Origin: Trebonia sp036501515
GTDB taxonomy: Bacteria > Actinomycetota > Actinomycetes > Streptosporangiales > Streptosporangiaceae
NCBI GenBank assembly: GCA_036501515.1
Contig: DASYAD010000349.1
Span: 1-64,000 of the forward strand
Direction: 5' to 3'
DNA length: 64,000 nt
Shown: positions 16,732 to 25,773 of the stretch, in pieces
Numbering within the stretch: the stretch's first letter is position 1
Layout of the letters: every line of letters starts with the position of its first letter
The notes under the pieces: model-generated
The model's database searches: none
Told to the model about the DNA's origin: nothing
Seen by the model: the letters and a program-made list of their open reading frames with translations, nothing else
Translations under genes and position numbers: made by a program

Positions 16732-16796
16732 CCCGCTGGCCGCCCCGGCTCCCGGAAGGAGCGCGGGACGGCGCGGCGGTCACCGTCAGTCGGCGG

Positions 16797-17711
16797 TCAC
16801 GCCAGAAGGTGCCTCGCGAACCAGTCCGTCGCGTGCGCGGCGGCCGCGTTCAGCTTGTCCTGGTCGCTGTAGAGGGTCATGTGGGTGGTGTGGGCGAGGG
16901 TGACCAGCTTCTTATCGGTCGCCGGGATCGCATGGTAGGCGCCGATCTCCAGGTCCCACAGCGTGATGTCGTCTCCCTCCGCCACGATCACCAGCGACGG
17001 CGTGTTGTAGATACGCCGGGCGAACGGGACAGCGTCGTATTCGAGCAGGAGGTCCACGCTTTCGACGGTGCTGCGGTTCTGGTACAGCGGCGCCTCGGTC
17101 TCTTGCAGGGCCTTGAACGTGTGGTAGGTCTCGGGGAACGGCCAGGTGCCCAGGTCCTGGGCGGGCTGGGCGGTGGCGTGCGGGATGTAGAGGCGCTTTC
17201 CCGGCTCGTCGTAGCGCAGCGCGCGGTCGTCCAGGATCGTCTGCCACAGCCTCCGGTACGCGACGGACCCGTGGGCGCGCCGCATGTTCTCGGAACCGTC
17301 GACGACCGGGATCTGGCTCACGAGGCACTTCACCCGCGGGTCAGTGGCACCCAGGATGAGCGCGTGCCCGCCTGAGTAGGAGATGCCCCATACGCCGAGC
17401 CGGTCGGCGTCGATGTCGTCACGCCGCTCCAGGAAGCTCAGGGCGGCGCGGTAGTCGCGAATCTGCGCCCACGGGTCAAGGTGCTGGCGGGGCTCGCCGT
17501 CTGACACGCCGAGGTTGCGGTAGTCGAAGACGAGCGCGGCCAGGCCGGCCTCCGTGAACGCCTTGGCGTAGTAGGGCATGACGAGCTCGCGCACGTAGCA
17601 CCACCCGCCAGCGAGTGCCACCGCCGGGAACGGGCCGTCGCCGTCCGGCTGGTACAGCCAGCCGCGGACCGTGGTCCCCTCGCTGGCGAACTCGACGTCA
17701 AGTCTGCGCAT
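16797..17711 (-). CDS. Alpha/beta hydrolase, DUF1100/DLH-like
   Basis: 304 residues, alpha/beta hydrolase with VALAGGWCYVRELVMPYYAK, FDYRNLGVSDGEPRQHLDPW, nucleophile elbow GISYSGG (Ser111), Asp region EGDDITLWDLE and His region AHTTHMTLYSD. Hydrolyses an ester, amide or C-C bond; the family includes dienelactone-hydrolase-like and Xaa-Pro-peptidase-like enzymes. A clear paralogue with the same GGWCYV and HLDPW signatures is at 32069-33022. Leftward single-gene unit from promoter D (33-nt leader with GAGGAAAGG). Confidence 0.8.
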   Translation of the reverse strand: MRRLDVEFASEGTTVRGWLYQPDGDGPFPAVALAGGWCYVRELVMPYYAKAFTEAGLAALVFDYRNLGVSDGEPRQHLDPWAQIRDYRAALSFLERRDDIDADRLGVWGISYSGGHALILGATDPRVKCLVSQIPVVDGSENMRRAHGSVAYRRLWQTILDDRALRYDEPGKRLYIPHATAQPAQDLGTWPFPETYHTFKALQETEAPLYQNRSTVESVDLLLEYDAVPFARRIYNTPSLVIVAEGDDITLWDLEIGAYHAIPATDKKLVTLAHTTHMTLYSDQDKLNAAAAHATDWFARHLLA

Positions 17712-17750
17712 GGCCTTTCCTCCTACTGTCCTCCGGCTGGGTCTGCCCCG

Positions 17751-17829
17751 ATCCCACGGGCAGGCGCATTACGCCCGCCATCACCGCCCGCGCGGATAAC
17801 GCGGCTGGTAATGGCGCGGGCCGCAGGCT
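17751..17829. promoter_or_regulatory. Divergent composite promoter D
   Basis: Leftward box ATTA 17768-17771 and ATCA 17780-17783 with TGGGAT (minus strand, weaker) at 17751-17756. Rightward box TAAC 17797-17800 and TAAT 17809-17812 with CAGGCT at 17824-17829. Boxes 13 bp apart. Confidence 0.75.
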
Positions 17830-17876
17830 GGCTTCGAGTCATGGTGCCCGAATAGCGCACCGGAAGGAGGTCTGGC

Positions 17877-19109
17877 ATGAGCGACCGCGAAGCCAGCACG
17901 AGGACCGACGGCGAGCTGCCCTGGTTCATCAGCGTCGATGACCACGTCATCGAGCCGCCCGGCGTCTGGACGAGCCGACTGCCGGCGAAGTTCAAGGACA
18001 AGGCGCCGCACTACGAGCGGCGCCAGGTCGGGAGGACCCGGTACGTGGGCGGCACCTTCGTCACCGAAAAGGACGACAACGGGCCACCGACCGAAGTGTG
18101 GGTCTTCGACCAGGTGGTCAAACCCATCCGGCGCAATATCGCCTCCGCCGGGCTGGAGCGCGAGGAGATGGACCTCAACCCGATCAGCTTCGAGGAGATG
18201 CGCCGGGGCTGCTTCGACCCCGTCGCCCGGCTCGAGGACATGGACATCAACCATGTCGAGGCTTCGCTGTGCTTCCCGCAGATGATCCGTTTCTGCGGGC
18301 AGGAGTTCAGCGAGACCAAGGACCGCGAGCTGGGCCTGGCGTGCATCAAGGCGTACAACGACTGGATGATCGAGGAGTGGTGCGCGACGAACCCGGACCG
18401 GCTCATACCGCTCCAGGTCGTCCCGCTGTGGGACGGCGAGCTCGCCGCCGCGGAGGTCCGCCGCAACGCCGCCCGCGGGTTCCACGCTGTCACCTTCAGC
18501 GAGAATCCCTGGGTTCTCGGTTACCCGAGCATCCACTCAGGGCACTGGGACCCGTTCTTCGAGGCCTGTGCTGAGACCAAGACGACGGTCGCCATGCACA
18601 TCGGCTCGTCGTCGAAGATGGAGACGGTCTCCCCGGACGCGCCGCCGGCGGTGAGCATCAGCCTGTCGTCAAGCAACGCGATCTCCTCGCTGATGGAGTA
18701 CCTGTTCTCCGGGGTCCTCGCCCGGTGGCCAGAGCTGCACCTGGCCTACGCGGAAAGCCAGGTCGGCTGGATGCCTTATCAGCTCGAGCGGGCGGACACG
18801 GTCTACGTCGAGCACCGGGCCTGGAACGGCATCATGGCCGCGGCGATGCCGGAGCCGCCGTCCTTCTACTACTACCGGCAGGTCTTCGGCTGCTTCTTCC
18901 GCGACTTCCACGGCATCAAGAACCTGCACGAGGTCGGTGTGGACAACGCCATCTTCGAGGTCGACTACCCCCACACGGACTCCACGTGGCCGCACACGGA
19001 AGTCCTGGCGAAGGAGATGTTCGCCGACCTGAGCAGCGAGGAGGTCTACAAGGTGTCGCGGGGCAACGCGATCCGGGCGCTGCACCTGGACAAGGACCGC
19101 GACCGCTAG
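17877..19109 (+). CDS. Amidohydrolase-2 family protein (ACMSD-like)
   Basis: 410 residues. Starts with SVDDHVIEPPGVW, the actinobacterial amidohydrolase-2 signature. Further conserved: LPLQVVPLWD-like strand (RLIPLQVVPLWDGEL), AMHIGSSSK, YAESQVGWMPYQLERAD and the C-terminal metal-ligand region FEVDYPHTDSTWP. Family enzymes are Zn-dependent decarboxylases or hydrolases of aromatic or ring-cleaved acids (ACMSD, gamma-resorcylate decarboxylase). ATG follows GGAAGGAGG. Single-gene unit from promoter D; followed by a strong terminator. Confidence 0.85.
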   Translation: MSDREASTRTDGELPWFISVDDHVIEPPGVWTSRLPAKFKDKAPHYERRQVGRTRYVGGTFVTEKDDNGPPTEVWVFDQVVKPIRRNIASAGLEREEMDLNPISFEEMRRGCFDPVARLEDMDINHVEASLCFPQMIRFCGQEFSETKDRELGLACIKAYNDWMIEEWCATNPDRLIPLQVVPLWDGELAAAEVRRNAARGFHAVTFSENPWVLGYPSIHSGHWDPFFEACAETKTTVAMHIGSSSKMETVSPDAPPAVSISLSSSNAISSLMEYLFSGVLARWPELHLAYAESQVGWMPYQLERADTVYVEHRAWNGIMAAAMPEPPSFYYYRQVFGCFFRDFHGIKNLHEVGVDNAIFEVDYPHTDSTWPHTEVLAKEMFADLSSEEVYKVSRGNAIRALHLDKDRDR

Positions 19110-19123
19110 ACGCCGTAGCGCAC

Positions 19124-19164
19124 AGCAGGCTGCCCGGGTCACCCGCCCGGGCAGCCTGCTTTTT
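19124..19164 (+). terminator. Intrinsic terminator after the amidohydrolase gene
   Basis: 15-bp perfect stem AGCAGGCTGCCCGGG / CCCGGGCAGCCTGCT with a 7-nt loop, followed by TTTT. One of the few T-tailed hairpins in the window. Confidence 0.85.
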
Positions 19165-19285
19165 GCGGTCTGCTCTTGCACATCCCTTACGATCGCCATG
19201 AGCCACGGCTCAATGAAAACAGCCGGGAAGCCCGGCGGCTGTTACCGCCCGGGTTCCCCGGCTGGGTGTCCGGCTGCGCCGGGAC

Positions 19286-20242
19286 CTACGCTCCCGCGGC
19301 TGCCGCCGCCGGCACGGGGTCAGGGTCCGTGGCGGCGGCGAGGACCGCGGCGGCGGTGCCGGTGACCAGCCCGGTCCGGGCGGCGGCGGCCCGGTCACCC
19401 GGCGAGCGGTCGGGGAACCCCGCCGACCACCCGTTTACCGTGGTCGGCCCCGCCTTCAGCAGCCGACCGGCATAGCTCTCGTCGGGGATCCTGGCGTGCC
19501 CGTTGCAGAACTCGACGCCGATCTGCTCGGCCGGCTCCCGCAGGTAGACGGAGACGGAGGTCGACGCCACGTGCTTCACCACGTCCCCGCCGAGCGCGTC
19601 CTTGTTGATAGCGTGTGCCCGGAACGCGAGGACATCCTCGATCTCCCCGACCAGCATCGCGATGTGGTCCAGCTTCGCCGGCTCTCCCTGGCCGATCGCG
19701 AGCGCGTGATGATACTGGTTACCGCAGCGCAGGAAGGTGATGACCTCCTCGATGCGGTCGGACACCAGGAAGCCGAGCGCGTCGGTGTAGAACGCCCGCG
19801 CCTCCGCGACGTCCGCGACGAAGACCACCGCGTGCAGCAGGCACTCGATGCCCCGCTCAGGCGCCGGCGAGGACGGGAGGCTGAGCATCTGCTCGTAGAT
19901 CTCCCACTCGATGCCGTCGGGCGCACGGAACCGCAGCGCCCCGGCGACCCGGTCGCGGGCGAAGTTGTCGCCGCGGGTCGTGCCCACCCCCAGCCGGTGC
20001 AGGCGCCGTTCCACCTCATCGATCGCGGCGGCGTTCACCGCCCGGTAACCCAGCCGGATCAGGCCCGGCTCGTCACACTGCTCAAGGCGGACCCAGTGGT
20101 GGCGGGTGTCGCCGCTCAGGAACACGACCCCGTTAGCTCGCTCCGTTACCTCCAGTTGGCATACGTTGCGGTAGAACTCGGTGGCACGGTCGAGATCCCG
20201 CACCCCGTAGGCCACGTAGCCCATCTCCTGTATCAGAGTCAT
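19286..20242 (-). CDS. Extradiol ring-cleavage dioxygenase (VOC family, BphC-like)
   Basis: 318 residues, two vicinal-oxygen-chelate modules. The second module keeps the facial metal triad: His137 (CLLHAVVFVAD), His193 (KLDHIAMLVG) and Glu244 (IGVEFCNGH), spaced as in type I extradiol enzymes. Cleaves a catechol-type ring beside the two hydroxyls, Fe(II) or Mn(II) dependent. The C-terminus ends in an Ala-rich tail of about 45 residues not part of the fold. ATG with GGAGGAGCCGGAAG upstream. Leftward unit from box E. Confidence 0.85.
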   Translation of the reverse strand: MTLIQEMGYVAYGVRDLDRATEFYRNVCQLEVTERANGVVFLSGDTRHHWVRLEQCDEPGLIRLGYRAVNAAAIDEVERRLHRLGVGTTRGDNFARDRVAGALRFRAPDGIEWEIYEQMLSLPSSPAPERGIECLLHAVVFVADVAEARAFYTDALGFLVSDRIEEVITFLRCGNQYHHALAIGQGEPAKLDHIAMLVGEIEDVLAFRAHAINKDALGGDVVKHVASTSVSVYLREPAEQIGVEFCNGHARIPDESYAGRLLKAGPTTVNGWSAGFPDRSPGDRAAAARTGLVTGTAAAVLAAATDPDPVPAAAAAGA

Positions 20243-20272
20243 CTTCCGGCTCCTCCCTGAGCGTCGTCCGTC

Positions 20273-20305
20273 ATCGTGGCCAGGCGGGGGTTACCGCCCG
20301 CGTTA
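20273..20305 (-). promoter_or_regulatory. Composite promoter E
   Basis: Box GTTA 20290-20293 and 20302-20305 with CACGAT (minus strand) at 20273-20278; predicted +1 20266, 24 nt before the extradiol dioxygenase ATG. Confidence 0.75.
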
Positions 20306-20311
20306 CCGCGG

Positions 20312-21148
20312 TCACGGGCCGCCCGGCGGCTTAACCCGCCAGTACCTGGCCAGAGAGCCTGCGTCTACGGGGAGGTCGATCCCGGTGATCATGCGGGCCG
20401 CGTCAGAGAACAGGAAAACGGCGGCGCGTCCGTAGTCCGATGGCGACGGGAGCCTGCCCAGTGGCACCTGGCCCGCCGCTACGCTCAGCGACGCCTGGGT
20501 CGCGGCATCCGGGCCGCGCACGCCCCACCGGGCGGCCCGCTCCAGTGCCTCCGCCGGGTCGGTCGCGGTCGGAGTCAGGCTGTTGACGCGGATGCCGTAG
20601 GGCGCCAGTTCCGTCGCGGCCGAGCGGGTCATGTTCAGCAGCCCGCCCTTGGCGGTGGTGTACCCGATGTTCCCCGGCTCGCCCTGGTGGCCGGCGGTGG
20701 AGATGAGGTTCACGATCGCCCCGGCCCGGCCGTCGGCGGCCAGCTTCCGCGCGATGATCGAAGAGAAGAGGAAGGCACCGTCGAGCATGACGGCGAGCTG
20801 CCGCCGCCATTGCGGGAACTCCATGTCGAGGAGCCCGTTAACGGCGTAGACGACCGCGCCGTTGACAAGCAGGTCAACGGGCCCGAGCGCTTCGATAACC
20901 GCCGAGACGGCGCGGCTGACTTCGGCCGGGTCGCTGGCATCGCAATCCACCGCGCAGGCGGTTCCGCCTTCTTCGCGGATATCCTTTGCGGTCAGCGCCG
21001 CGAGATGTAGATCTTTGTCAATACAACCCACTCGCGCGCCCGCCCGGGCGAGCTCAATCGCAATTCCCGCGCCGATATTCGGGCTTGTGCCGACCATCAC
21101 CGCCGTGTGGCCGGCGAGAGGCCCCTCAGTTGCCGCTGGCGTGTTCAT
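20312..21148 (-). CDS. SDR-family oxidoreductase
   Basis: 278 residues: GHTAVMVGTSPNIGAGIAIE (cofactor loop), LLVNGAVVYAVNG, VNLISTAGHQG (Ser), YTTAKGGLLNMTRS (Tyr, Lys), VNSLTPTATDP, MITGIDLPVDAG. NAD(P) alcohol/ketone enzyme; cis-dihydrodiol or hydroxyacyl-CoA dehydrogenase are options. ATG (21146-21148) overlaps the stop of the ornithine-cyclodeaminase-family gene by 4 bp. Second gene of the leftward unit from box O. Confidence 0.85.
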   Translation of the reverse strand: MNTPAATEGPLAGHTAVMVGTSPNIGAGIAIELARAGARVGCIDKDLHLAALTAKDIREEGGTACAVDCDASDPAEVSRAVSAVIEALGPVDLLVNGAVVYAVNGLLDMEFPQWRRQLAVMLDGAFLFSSIIARKLAADGRAGAIVNLISTAGHQGEPGNIGYTTAKGGLLNMTRSAATELAPYGIRVNSLTPTATDPAEALERAARWGVRGPDAATQASLSVAAGQVPLGRLPSPSDYGRAAVFLFSDAARMITGIDLPVDAGSLARYWRVKPPGGP

Positions 21149-22134
21149 AAGAATTCCTTCGGCTCGGTCACGTCGGGCACGCTCAGGCCGATGCCGCGCG
21201 CGGTGGCGGCCTGGTAGACGGCCAGTCCCGCGATCAGGTCCTGCGCTGCCGTCCCGACCGACTTGAACAGCGTGGACTGATCGCTGCTGGTCCGCTTGAC
21301 CCGGCCCGCCAGGAGGTCGTCGAGGGTGCCGTGCGGAGTCCACTGCGGCCGCTGCGCGAGCAGGGCCATGACGTCACCGGACTCGCTGCCGACCTGGGCC
21401 GCAGAGGTATCGAAGATCACGACGTCCGGGCGCAGCAGCGCGTCGGTGTCGATCTCCCGCAGGAACGGGGCCGTAGACCCGATGGACACCACGTGCTGCC
21501 CCGCTTCCAGGGTCGACCCGCGGTAGGCCGCTTCACCGCCGCGCCCGGTATTGGTCGCCACGACCACCACGTCGGCCCCGGCTACGGCTTGCTGCGGGCT
21601 GTCAGCGGGCTCGATCTCTATCCCCAGCCGCTTCGCCATCCGCAGCGCGAATTCCGACCGTCGGTCCGGGTTGCGGCTGTAGACGCGGGCGGTCTCGATC
21701 TCACGCACCGCACACACCGCGGCGAGGTTGGTCTCGGCCTCCAGGCCGGACCCGATGACCCCGGCCGTGCGCGCGTCGGGGCGGGCGAGATAGCGGGTCG
21801 CGACACCACTGGTGGCACCGGTCCGCAGGGCGGTCAGATAGGCGGCGTCAATCACGGCCATTACCTCTCCGCCGTCGATCGCGGAGACGATCACAGCGTA
21901 CCGGACGCCTTCCTCAATACTGCCGTAAAAAAGCTTGAGACCGAGCACGCCGGCCGCAGGCAAGATCGCCGGCATTACCCGGAACATAGTGTTTCCCAGG
22001 CCCAGGTTCAGGCGCTCGGGAATGATCGCACCGGGCCCGGTCGTCTCGGCGCGCAGGCCTTGGTCGAGCGAATTAACGAGCGCAGGCATGTCCGCTATAC
22101 CGCGCACGTCCTTATCGCTCAGAATTAGCGTCAC
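21145..22134 (-). CDS. Ornithine cyclodeaminase / mu-crystallin family protein
   Basis: 329 residues: ERLNLGLGNTMFRVMPAIL, GLKLFYGS, YLTALRTGATSGVATRYLAR, Rossmann motif VIGSGLEAETNLAAV, VVVVATNTG, HVVSIGSTAPFLREID, VGTAAQDLIAGLAVYQ. NAD(P)-dependent imine reductase or cyclodeaminase family; substrate unknown. Its pairing with an SDR suggests a ketone/imine step. The start is decided by the promoter: an ATG at 22170-22172 lies inside the -10 hexamer of box O, whereas the GTG at 22134 follows AGGGGGG and a 28-nt predicted leader. Confidence 0.8.
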   Translation of the reverse strand: MTLILSDKDVRGIADMPALVNSLDQGLRAETTGPGAIIPERLNLGLGNTMFRVMPAILPAAGVLGLKLFYGSIEEGVRYAVIVSAIDGGEVMAVIDAAYLTALRTGATSGVATRYLARPDARTAGVIGSGLEAETNLAAVCAVREIETARVYSRNPDRRSEFALRMAKRLGIEIEPADSPQQAVAGADVVVVATNTGRGGEAAYRGSTLEAGQHVVSIGSTAPFLREIDTDALLRPDVVIFDTSAAQVGSESGDVMALLAQRPQWTPHGTLDDLLAGRVKRTSSDQSTLFKSVGTAAQDLIAGLAVYQAATARGIGLSVPDVTEPKEFL

Positions 22135-22168
22135 CGACCCCCCTAACGTAAGTGAGAGATATCGCCAC

Positions 22169-22201
22169 ATGGTCGCAGTGCGCTCGTTATTCCATCCGTT
22201 A
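22169..22201 (-). promoter_or_regulatory. Composite promoter O
   Basis: Box GTTA 22186-22189 and 22198-22201 with GACCAT (minus strand) at 22169-22174; predicted +1 22162. Drives the OCD-family/SDR pair. Confidence 0.75.
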
Positions 22202-22614
22202 ACCCGCCTGCGGGAGCCGTGAACGCGGGGCCGAACAGGCATGACGATGCGCGTCGCCGGGGCGCCGACGGGAGGGGACCCGGCCGCGGATCGCGCCGGG
22301 CGGCCGGGGCCAGGGTTATCCGGCTGCCCAGGCCGGGCCGGCATAAGGAAAGTCCAGCGGCACCGCAATAGCCGCTAGCGGGCCAGCGGCCGCGCATCCT
22401 AATTCATCGGCACTAGCACTTACAAGTATTACGAAGAGTAGCGTTCTTTTAACCGTACGTCCAGCGGAAGTTATCCGCCGCGCAATGGTTGCGGTGCGAA
22501 GAAATTTGACGGACACTCTGAGGATATACCCGCGATACACGCGAGGGTGGGCCACGCACTGGGTACACCCGTGTGGCTGCACGTGCCATTGGCTGGCTCA
22601 GGGAGGAGCATGCC
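22202..22614. other. Upstream region of the SARP-type regulator, no gene seen
   Basis: About 410 bp without a convincing coding frame. Its middle (22380-22530) is clearly more AT-rich than the rest of the window and probably holds the regulator promoter. No TAAY-N8-TAAY box is present, so the regulator does not appear to belong to the box regulon. A TTGACG at 22506 and TATACC at 22525 are only 13 bp apart and are not called. Confidence 0.5.
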
Positions 22615-25600
22615 ATGCCGTCTGATGAGGCCCGTCGTGAGAGCGTGAGCGCGCCCCCTTCGCCGCCGCCGCCCGCGGCGGGGCTTCCGGCCGCCCTGCT
22701 GCCGCACCGCCTGCGGCAGCCCGGGATGCCGCGCGGCGTGCTGCGCCGGGAACGCGTCGACCGTCTCTTCGACGAAATGCTGGCCGCCTGCGGGGCACTG
22801 GTGGTGTCGGCGGCGGCCGGGTCAGGCAAGACCGTACAGGCTCAGCTTTACGGGGAAGCGCGAGGCCTGCCCGTGGTGTGGCTCACCCTCGGCGCAGTGC
22901 ACGCCTCGCCCCGTGCTCTGCTGTCCGCCCTCGGGGAGGCACTGCGCCCCCGCTGGCGCTCCGACGCCCGGATGCCGACGGGACCAGTGCTGCACCTCGA
23001 GGCGACCACGGAGGAGATGGCCGCCATCATCGCCGACGCGGTCCGGACCGAGCCTGCCCTGCTCGTCATCGACGAGTGCGAGCAGCTGGTGCCGTCGACG
23101 GAGGCGCAGCTCGCCCTGGAGACGTTCCTTGAGTACCGGCCCGACTCCCTCAAGGTCCTGCTGCTCAGCCGCACCGACCTGGCCGGGCCCCTGCTGGGGC
23201 GGATGCTCGACGGCCGGATCGGTCTGGTGGACGACGACCAGCTGCGGCTCACGGCGGCCGAGAACGAGCAGCTCGCCGGGCTGCTCGGCGGAACCCCTGA
23301 GCAGCTGGACCCGGTCTTCCAGGCGACCGGCGGGTGGATCGCCGGCGCCGCCTTCAGCTTCCGGTACGGGCTGCGCGAGCAGCGGGTGTCGAACGACCTC
23401 CCGTCGGTGATCATGGCTGACGTGCTGTCCGCGCTCTCCCCCGCCGAGCAGCAGTTCCTGCTGGACAGCTGCGTCCTGGACGTGGTGACCAGGCAGGCGG
23501 CCGTCGCGCTGTGCGGGCCCACCGCGCACGGGCTGTGGGACGCGATCCGGTTCCGGCACCTGCCGTCCACCACGATGACGGAATCCAGCATCACCTACCA
23601 TTCGCTGTTCCGGTCGTTCCTGAAGCGGGAACTGCGGGCGCGCGACCCGGAGCGGTACCTGAGCCTCATGTGCCGCTACGGCCGGTACCTGACGGCGCAG
23701 CACAACGTGGAGGAGGCCACCGAGCTCTACCTGTCCATCGGCGAGCTCGACCAGGCCAAGGCCGCCGCCGAGGCCGCGGTGAGCGGAGTATGCGACCGCT
23801 CGGACTGGGACACCTTCATCAGGTGGGCGGACACGTTCGGCCATGACCGGCTGCTCGGCAGCCCGGTGCTGCTCAGCGCGCTGATCAGGTCGCTGTTCGG
23901 ACAGCGGCGCTTCGAGGAGACCGCCGCGATGATCCGCAAGCTCGACCAGCGCGGCCTGCTGCGGTCCGCGATGCAGGCCGACCCTGCCCTGCTGGCGACC
24001 GCCGCCTGGGCACTGCAGGCCGACCCCGCGGAGGCGCGCCGGCTCCTGGACCGTTACCAGGGAGACTACCGGGCCGATGTCGTCCGGTTCATGTTCCGCG
24101 CCTGTACCGACCTGGTCCCCGCCTCACCGCCGCTCGGCTCGGACTGGGGCGATGTCGAGCGGATCATGAGCTGGGGCCTGCTGCTCCAGGGCAGGACCTC
24201 CGAGCTGCGGGCTTTTATCCCCAAGGAGCCCCGCACGGCGGTCATCAACCCGAACGTAATCCTGGCCGCCGTCTTCGGCGGCAACATGGACGAGGCCCGG
24301 GAGCTGTGGGAGCGCGTCCCGCAAGAGATCAGGGACCGTCCGCAGTCCCATTTCGTCGAGGCCATGCTGCTGCTGAGCGAAGGCGAGCCGGAACTCGCAC
24401 TGGCGGCGATCCAGGTGGCGCTCACCGACAGCCGCAAGACCACGTTCTTCCTGTTCCCCGCCTACGAGGTGGTCTCGGGGTACATCCTGCTGTCGCTCAA
24501 CCGCCGCGAGGACGCGGTCGCGGCGCTGCAGGACGGCGTCGAGCGCACCGCCCGGTCGGGGCAGTCCGCGCTCCTCGAATGGGGCCAGGCGTTCCTCGGG
24601 CTGGCTCTGCTCGACGGAGGCGAGCCTGATGCGGCCCGCCCGCTGCTGAACGAGTGCGTCCACTCGATGAACAAGGCGCACCGCAGGCTGTTCCTGCCGT
24701 TCGCGGCTGCCTGCCTGTCCGAGGCCGAGGCCCGGTGCGGTGACGTCGAGGCCGCGCACGCGGCGGCTGACCTCGCGTACCACACGGCGGCTCTCATGGG
24801 GACGTTCTCGGCGCTGCTGCCCGCGCTGCGGTCCTTCCCGGGGATCGCCAAGCGGGAGGACGCCAGGGACCCGGGCAAGATGCGCTGGCGGCGGCTCGTC
24901 ATCGCCCCGTCGGCCAGGCCTCCGCGGCGGGTGGCCGCGGTGGGCGGCTTTCAGCTGGGGCTCCAGCCGTTCGGTCCCGACCGGGACATCTGGGTCAACG
25001 GCGTAGCGCAGAAGATCGGCCGCATAAAGATCATCGAGCTGATGGCCCTGCTGGTCCTGCACCCGGACGGCATCGACCGCGGCAGGCTGCACTCCGCGCT
25101 GTTCCCTGAGGCGAACCTGCGCAACGGCGGAAACCACTTCCGCCAGATAGCGTTCAAGTTTCGCCAGATCACCGGCCTGTCGCTGGATCGCCGCGACGGG
25201 AACGTGGTGGGCCTGCCTGCCGACACCATCGTCGACGCGGCCGACGTGCGATTCGAGGAGCTCCTGCGGACCGCGAGCTGGGTCACCGACAGCGAGCGCG
25301 TCCTGCGGCTGCGCGCGGCCCTCGACCTCGTGCACGGCCCCTACCTCGGCGGCAGCAACCTGGACTGGGCCGAGGAGCGGCGCAATCACCTGGAGGTCGT
25401 CCAGGAGGAGGCTCGGCTGGAACTCGTGCGACTGCTCGTCGAGCTCGGCCAGCCCCAGGTCGCCCGCCAGGAGTGCGAGAAACTGCTGGCGATCAACCGC
25501 TACAGCGACCCGGGGTACCGGCTGCTGGTCCAGATCGAGCGCATGGCGGGCAGCGAGAGCTCCACCCTCGCGGCCTACCGGCGCGCGGTCGTCGCCCTCG

Positions 25601-25725
25601 AGGAACTCGGGCTCGAGCCGGGCGATACCCGCCGGCTCCTGGAGGCGCGGCCAGCCGCGTCGCGCCGTCCTGCCGCACCAGCCCAGCCGGCCCGCAGTCC
25701 GCGGCCGAAGCTGGTCAGCGGTTGA
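22615..25725 (+). CDS. STAND-ATPase/SARP-type transcriptional regulator
   Basis: 1,036 residues, the only transcription factor in the window. N-terminal MalT-like P-loop ATPase: Walker A AAGSGKT (67-73), Walker B ALLVIDE (148-154), then VLLLSRTDL. A long helical TPR-like middle (about 370-750) follows. The C-terminus has an OmpR/SARP winged helix from about 775 (KIIELMALLVLHPDGIDRGR, then FRQIAFKFRQ as recognition region) and a BTAD helical domain (about 870-1010, QVARQECEKLLAINRYSDPG, YRRAVVALEELGLEPG). This order is the reverse of AfsR, where the SARP part is N-terminal. Start: ATG after GGGAGGAG with 6-bp spacing. Likely senses a ligand through the TPR part and activates transcription from direct repeats; inferred activator of the TAAY-N8-TAAY promoters. 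Box F begins 10 bp after its stop. Confidence 0.88.
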   Translation: MPSDEARRESVSAPPSPPPPAAGLPAALLPHRLRQPGMPRGVLRRERVDRLFDEMLAACGALVVSAAAGSGKTVQAQLYGEARGLPVVWLTLGAVHASPRALLSALGEALRPRWRSDARMPTGPVLHLEATTEEMAAIIADAVRTEPALLVIDECEQLVPSTEAQLALETFLEYRPDSLKVLLLSRTDLAGPLLGRMLDGRIGLVDDDQLRLTAAENEQLAGLLGGTPEQLDPVFQATGGWIAGAAFSFRYGLREQRVSNDLPSVIMADVLSALSPAEQQFLLDSCVLDVVTRQAAVALCGPTAHGLWDAIRFRHLPSTTMTESSITYHSLFRSFLKRELRARDPERYLSLMCRYGRYLTAQHNVEEATELYLSIGELDQAKAAAEAAVSGVCDRSDWDTFIRWADTFGHDRLLGSPVLLSALIRSLFGQRRFEETAAMIRKLDQRGLLRSAMQADPALLATAAWALQADPAEARRLLDRYQGDYRADVVRFMFRACTDLVPASPPLGSDWGDVERIMSWGLLLQGRTSELRAFIPKEPRTAVINPNVILAAVFGGNMDEARELWERVPQEIRDRPQSHFVEAMLLLSEGEPELALAAIQVALTDSRKTTFFLFPAYEVVSGYILLSLNRREDAVAALQDGVERTARSGQSALLEWGQAFLGLALLDGGEPDAARPLLNECVHSMNKAHRRLFLPFAAACLSEAEARCGDVEAAHAAADLAYHTAALMGTFSALLPALRSFPGIAKREDARDPGKMRWRRLVIAPSARPPRRVAAVGGFQLGLQPFGPDRDIWVNGVAQKIGRIKIIELMALLVLHPDGIDRGRLHSALFPEANLRNGGNHFRQIAFKFRQITGLSLDRRDGNVVGLPADTIVDAADVRFEELLRTASWVTDSERVLRLRAALDLVHGPYLGGSNLDWAEERRNHLEVVQEEARLELVRLLVELGQPQVARQECEKLLAINRYSDPGYRLLVQIERMAGSESSTLAAYRRAVVALEELGLEPGDTRRLLEARPAASRRPAAPAQPARSPRPKLVSG

Positions 25726-25734
25726 GTTCCCGGT

Positions 25735-25767
25735 TAACGCGGCCGGTAATGGCTGCCCGCTGATCGT
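25735..25767 (+). promoter_or_regulatory. Composite promoter F
   Basis: Box TAAC 25735-25738 and TAAT 25747-25750 with GATCGT at 25762-25767; predicted +1 is the G of the GTG start at 25774 (leaderless). Confidence 0.75.
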
Positions 25768-25773
25768 GCGGGT

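Noticed and set aside
22506..22530. TTGACG ... TATACC as sigma-70-type promoter of the regulator
   Set aside because: The spacing is 13 bp, too short; left uncalled.
22615..25725. Reading the region as an antibiotic biosynthesis cluster because of the SARP regulator
   Set aside because: No polyketide synthase, NRPS, terpene cyclase or tailoring set is present; the gene content is catabolic.
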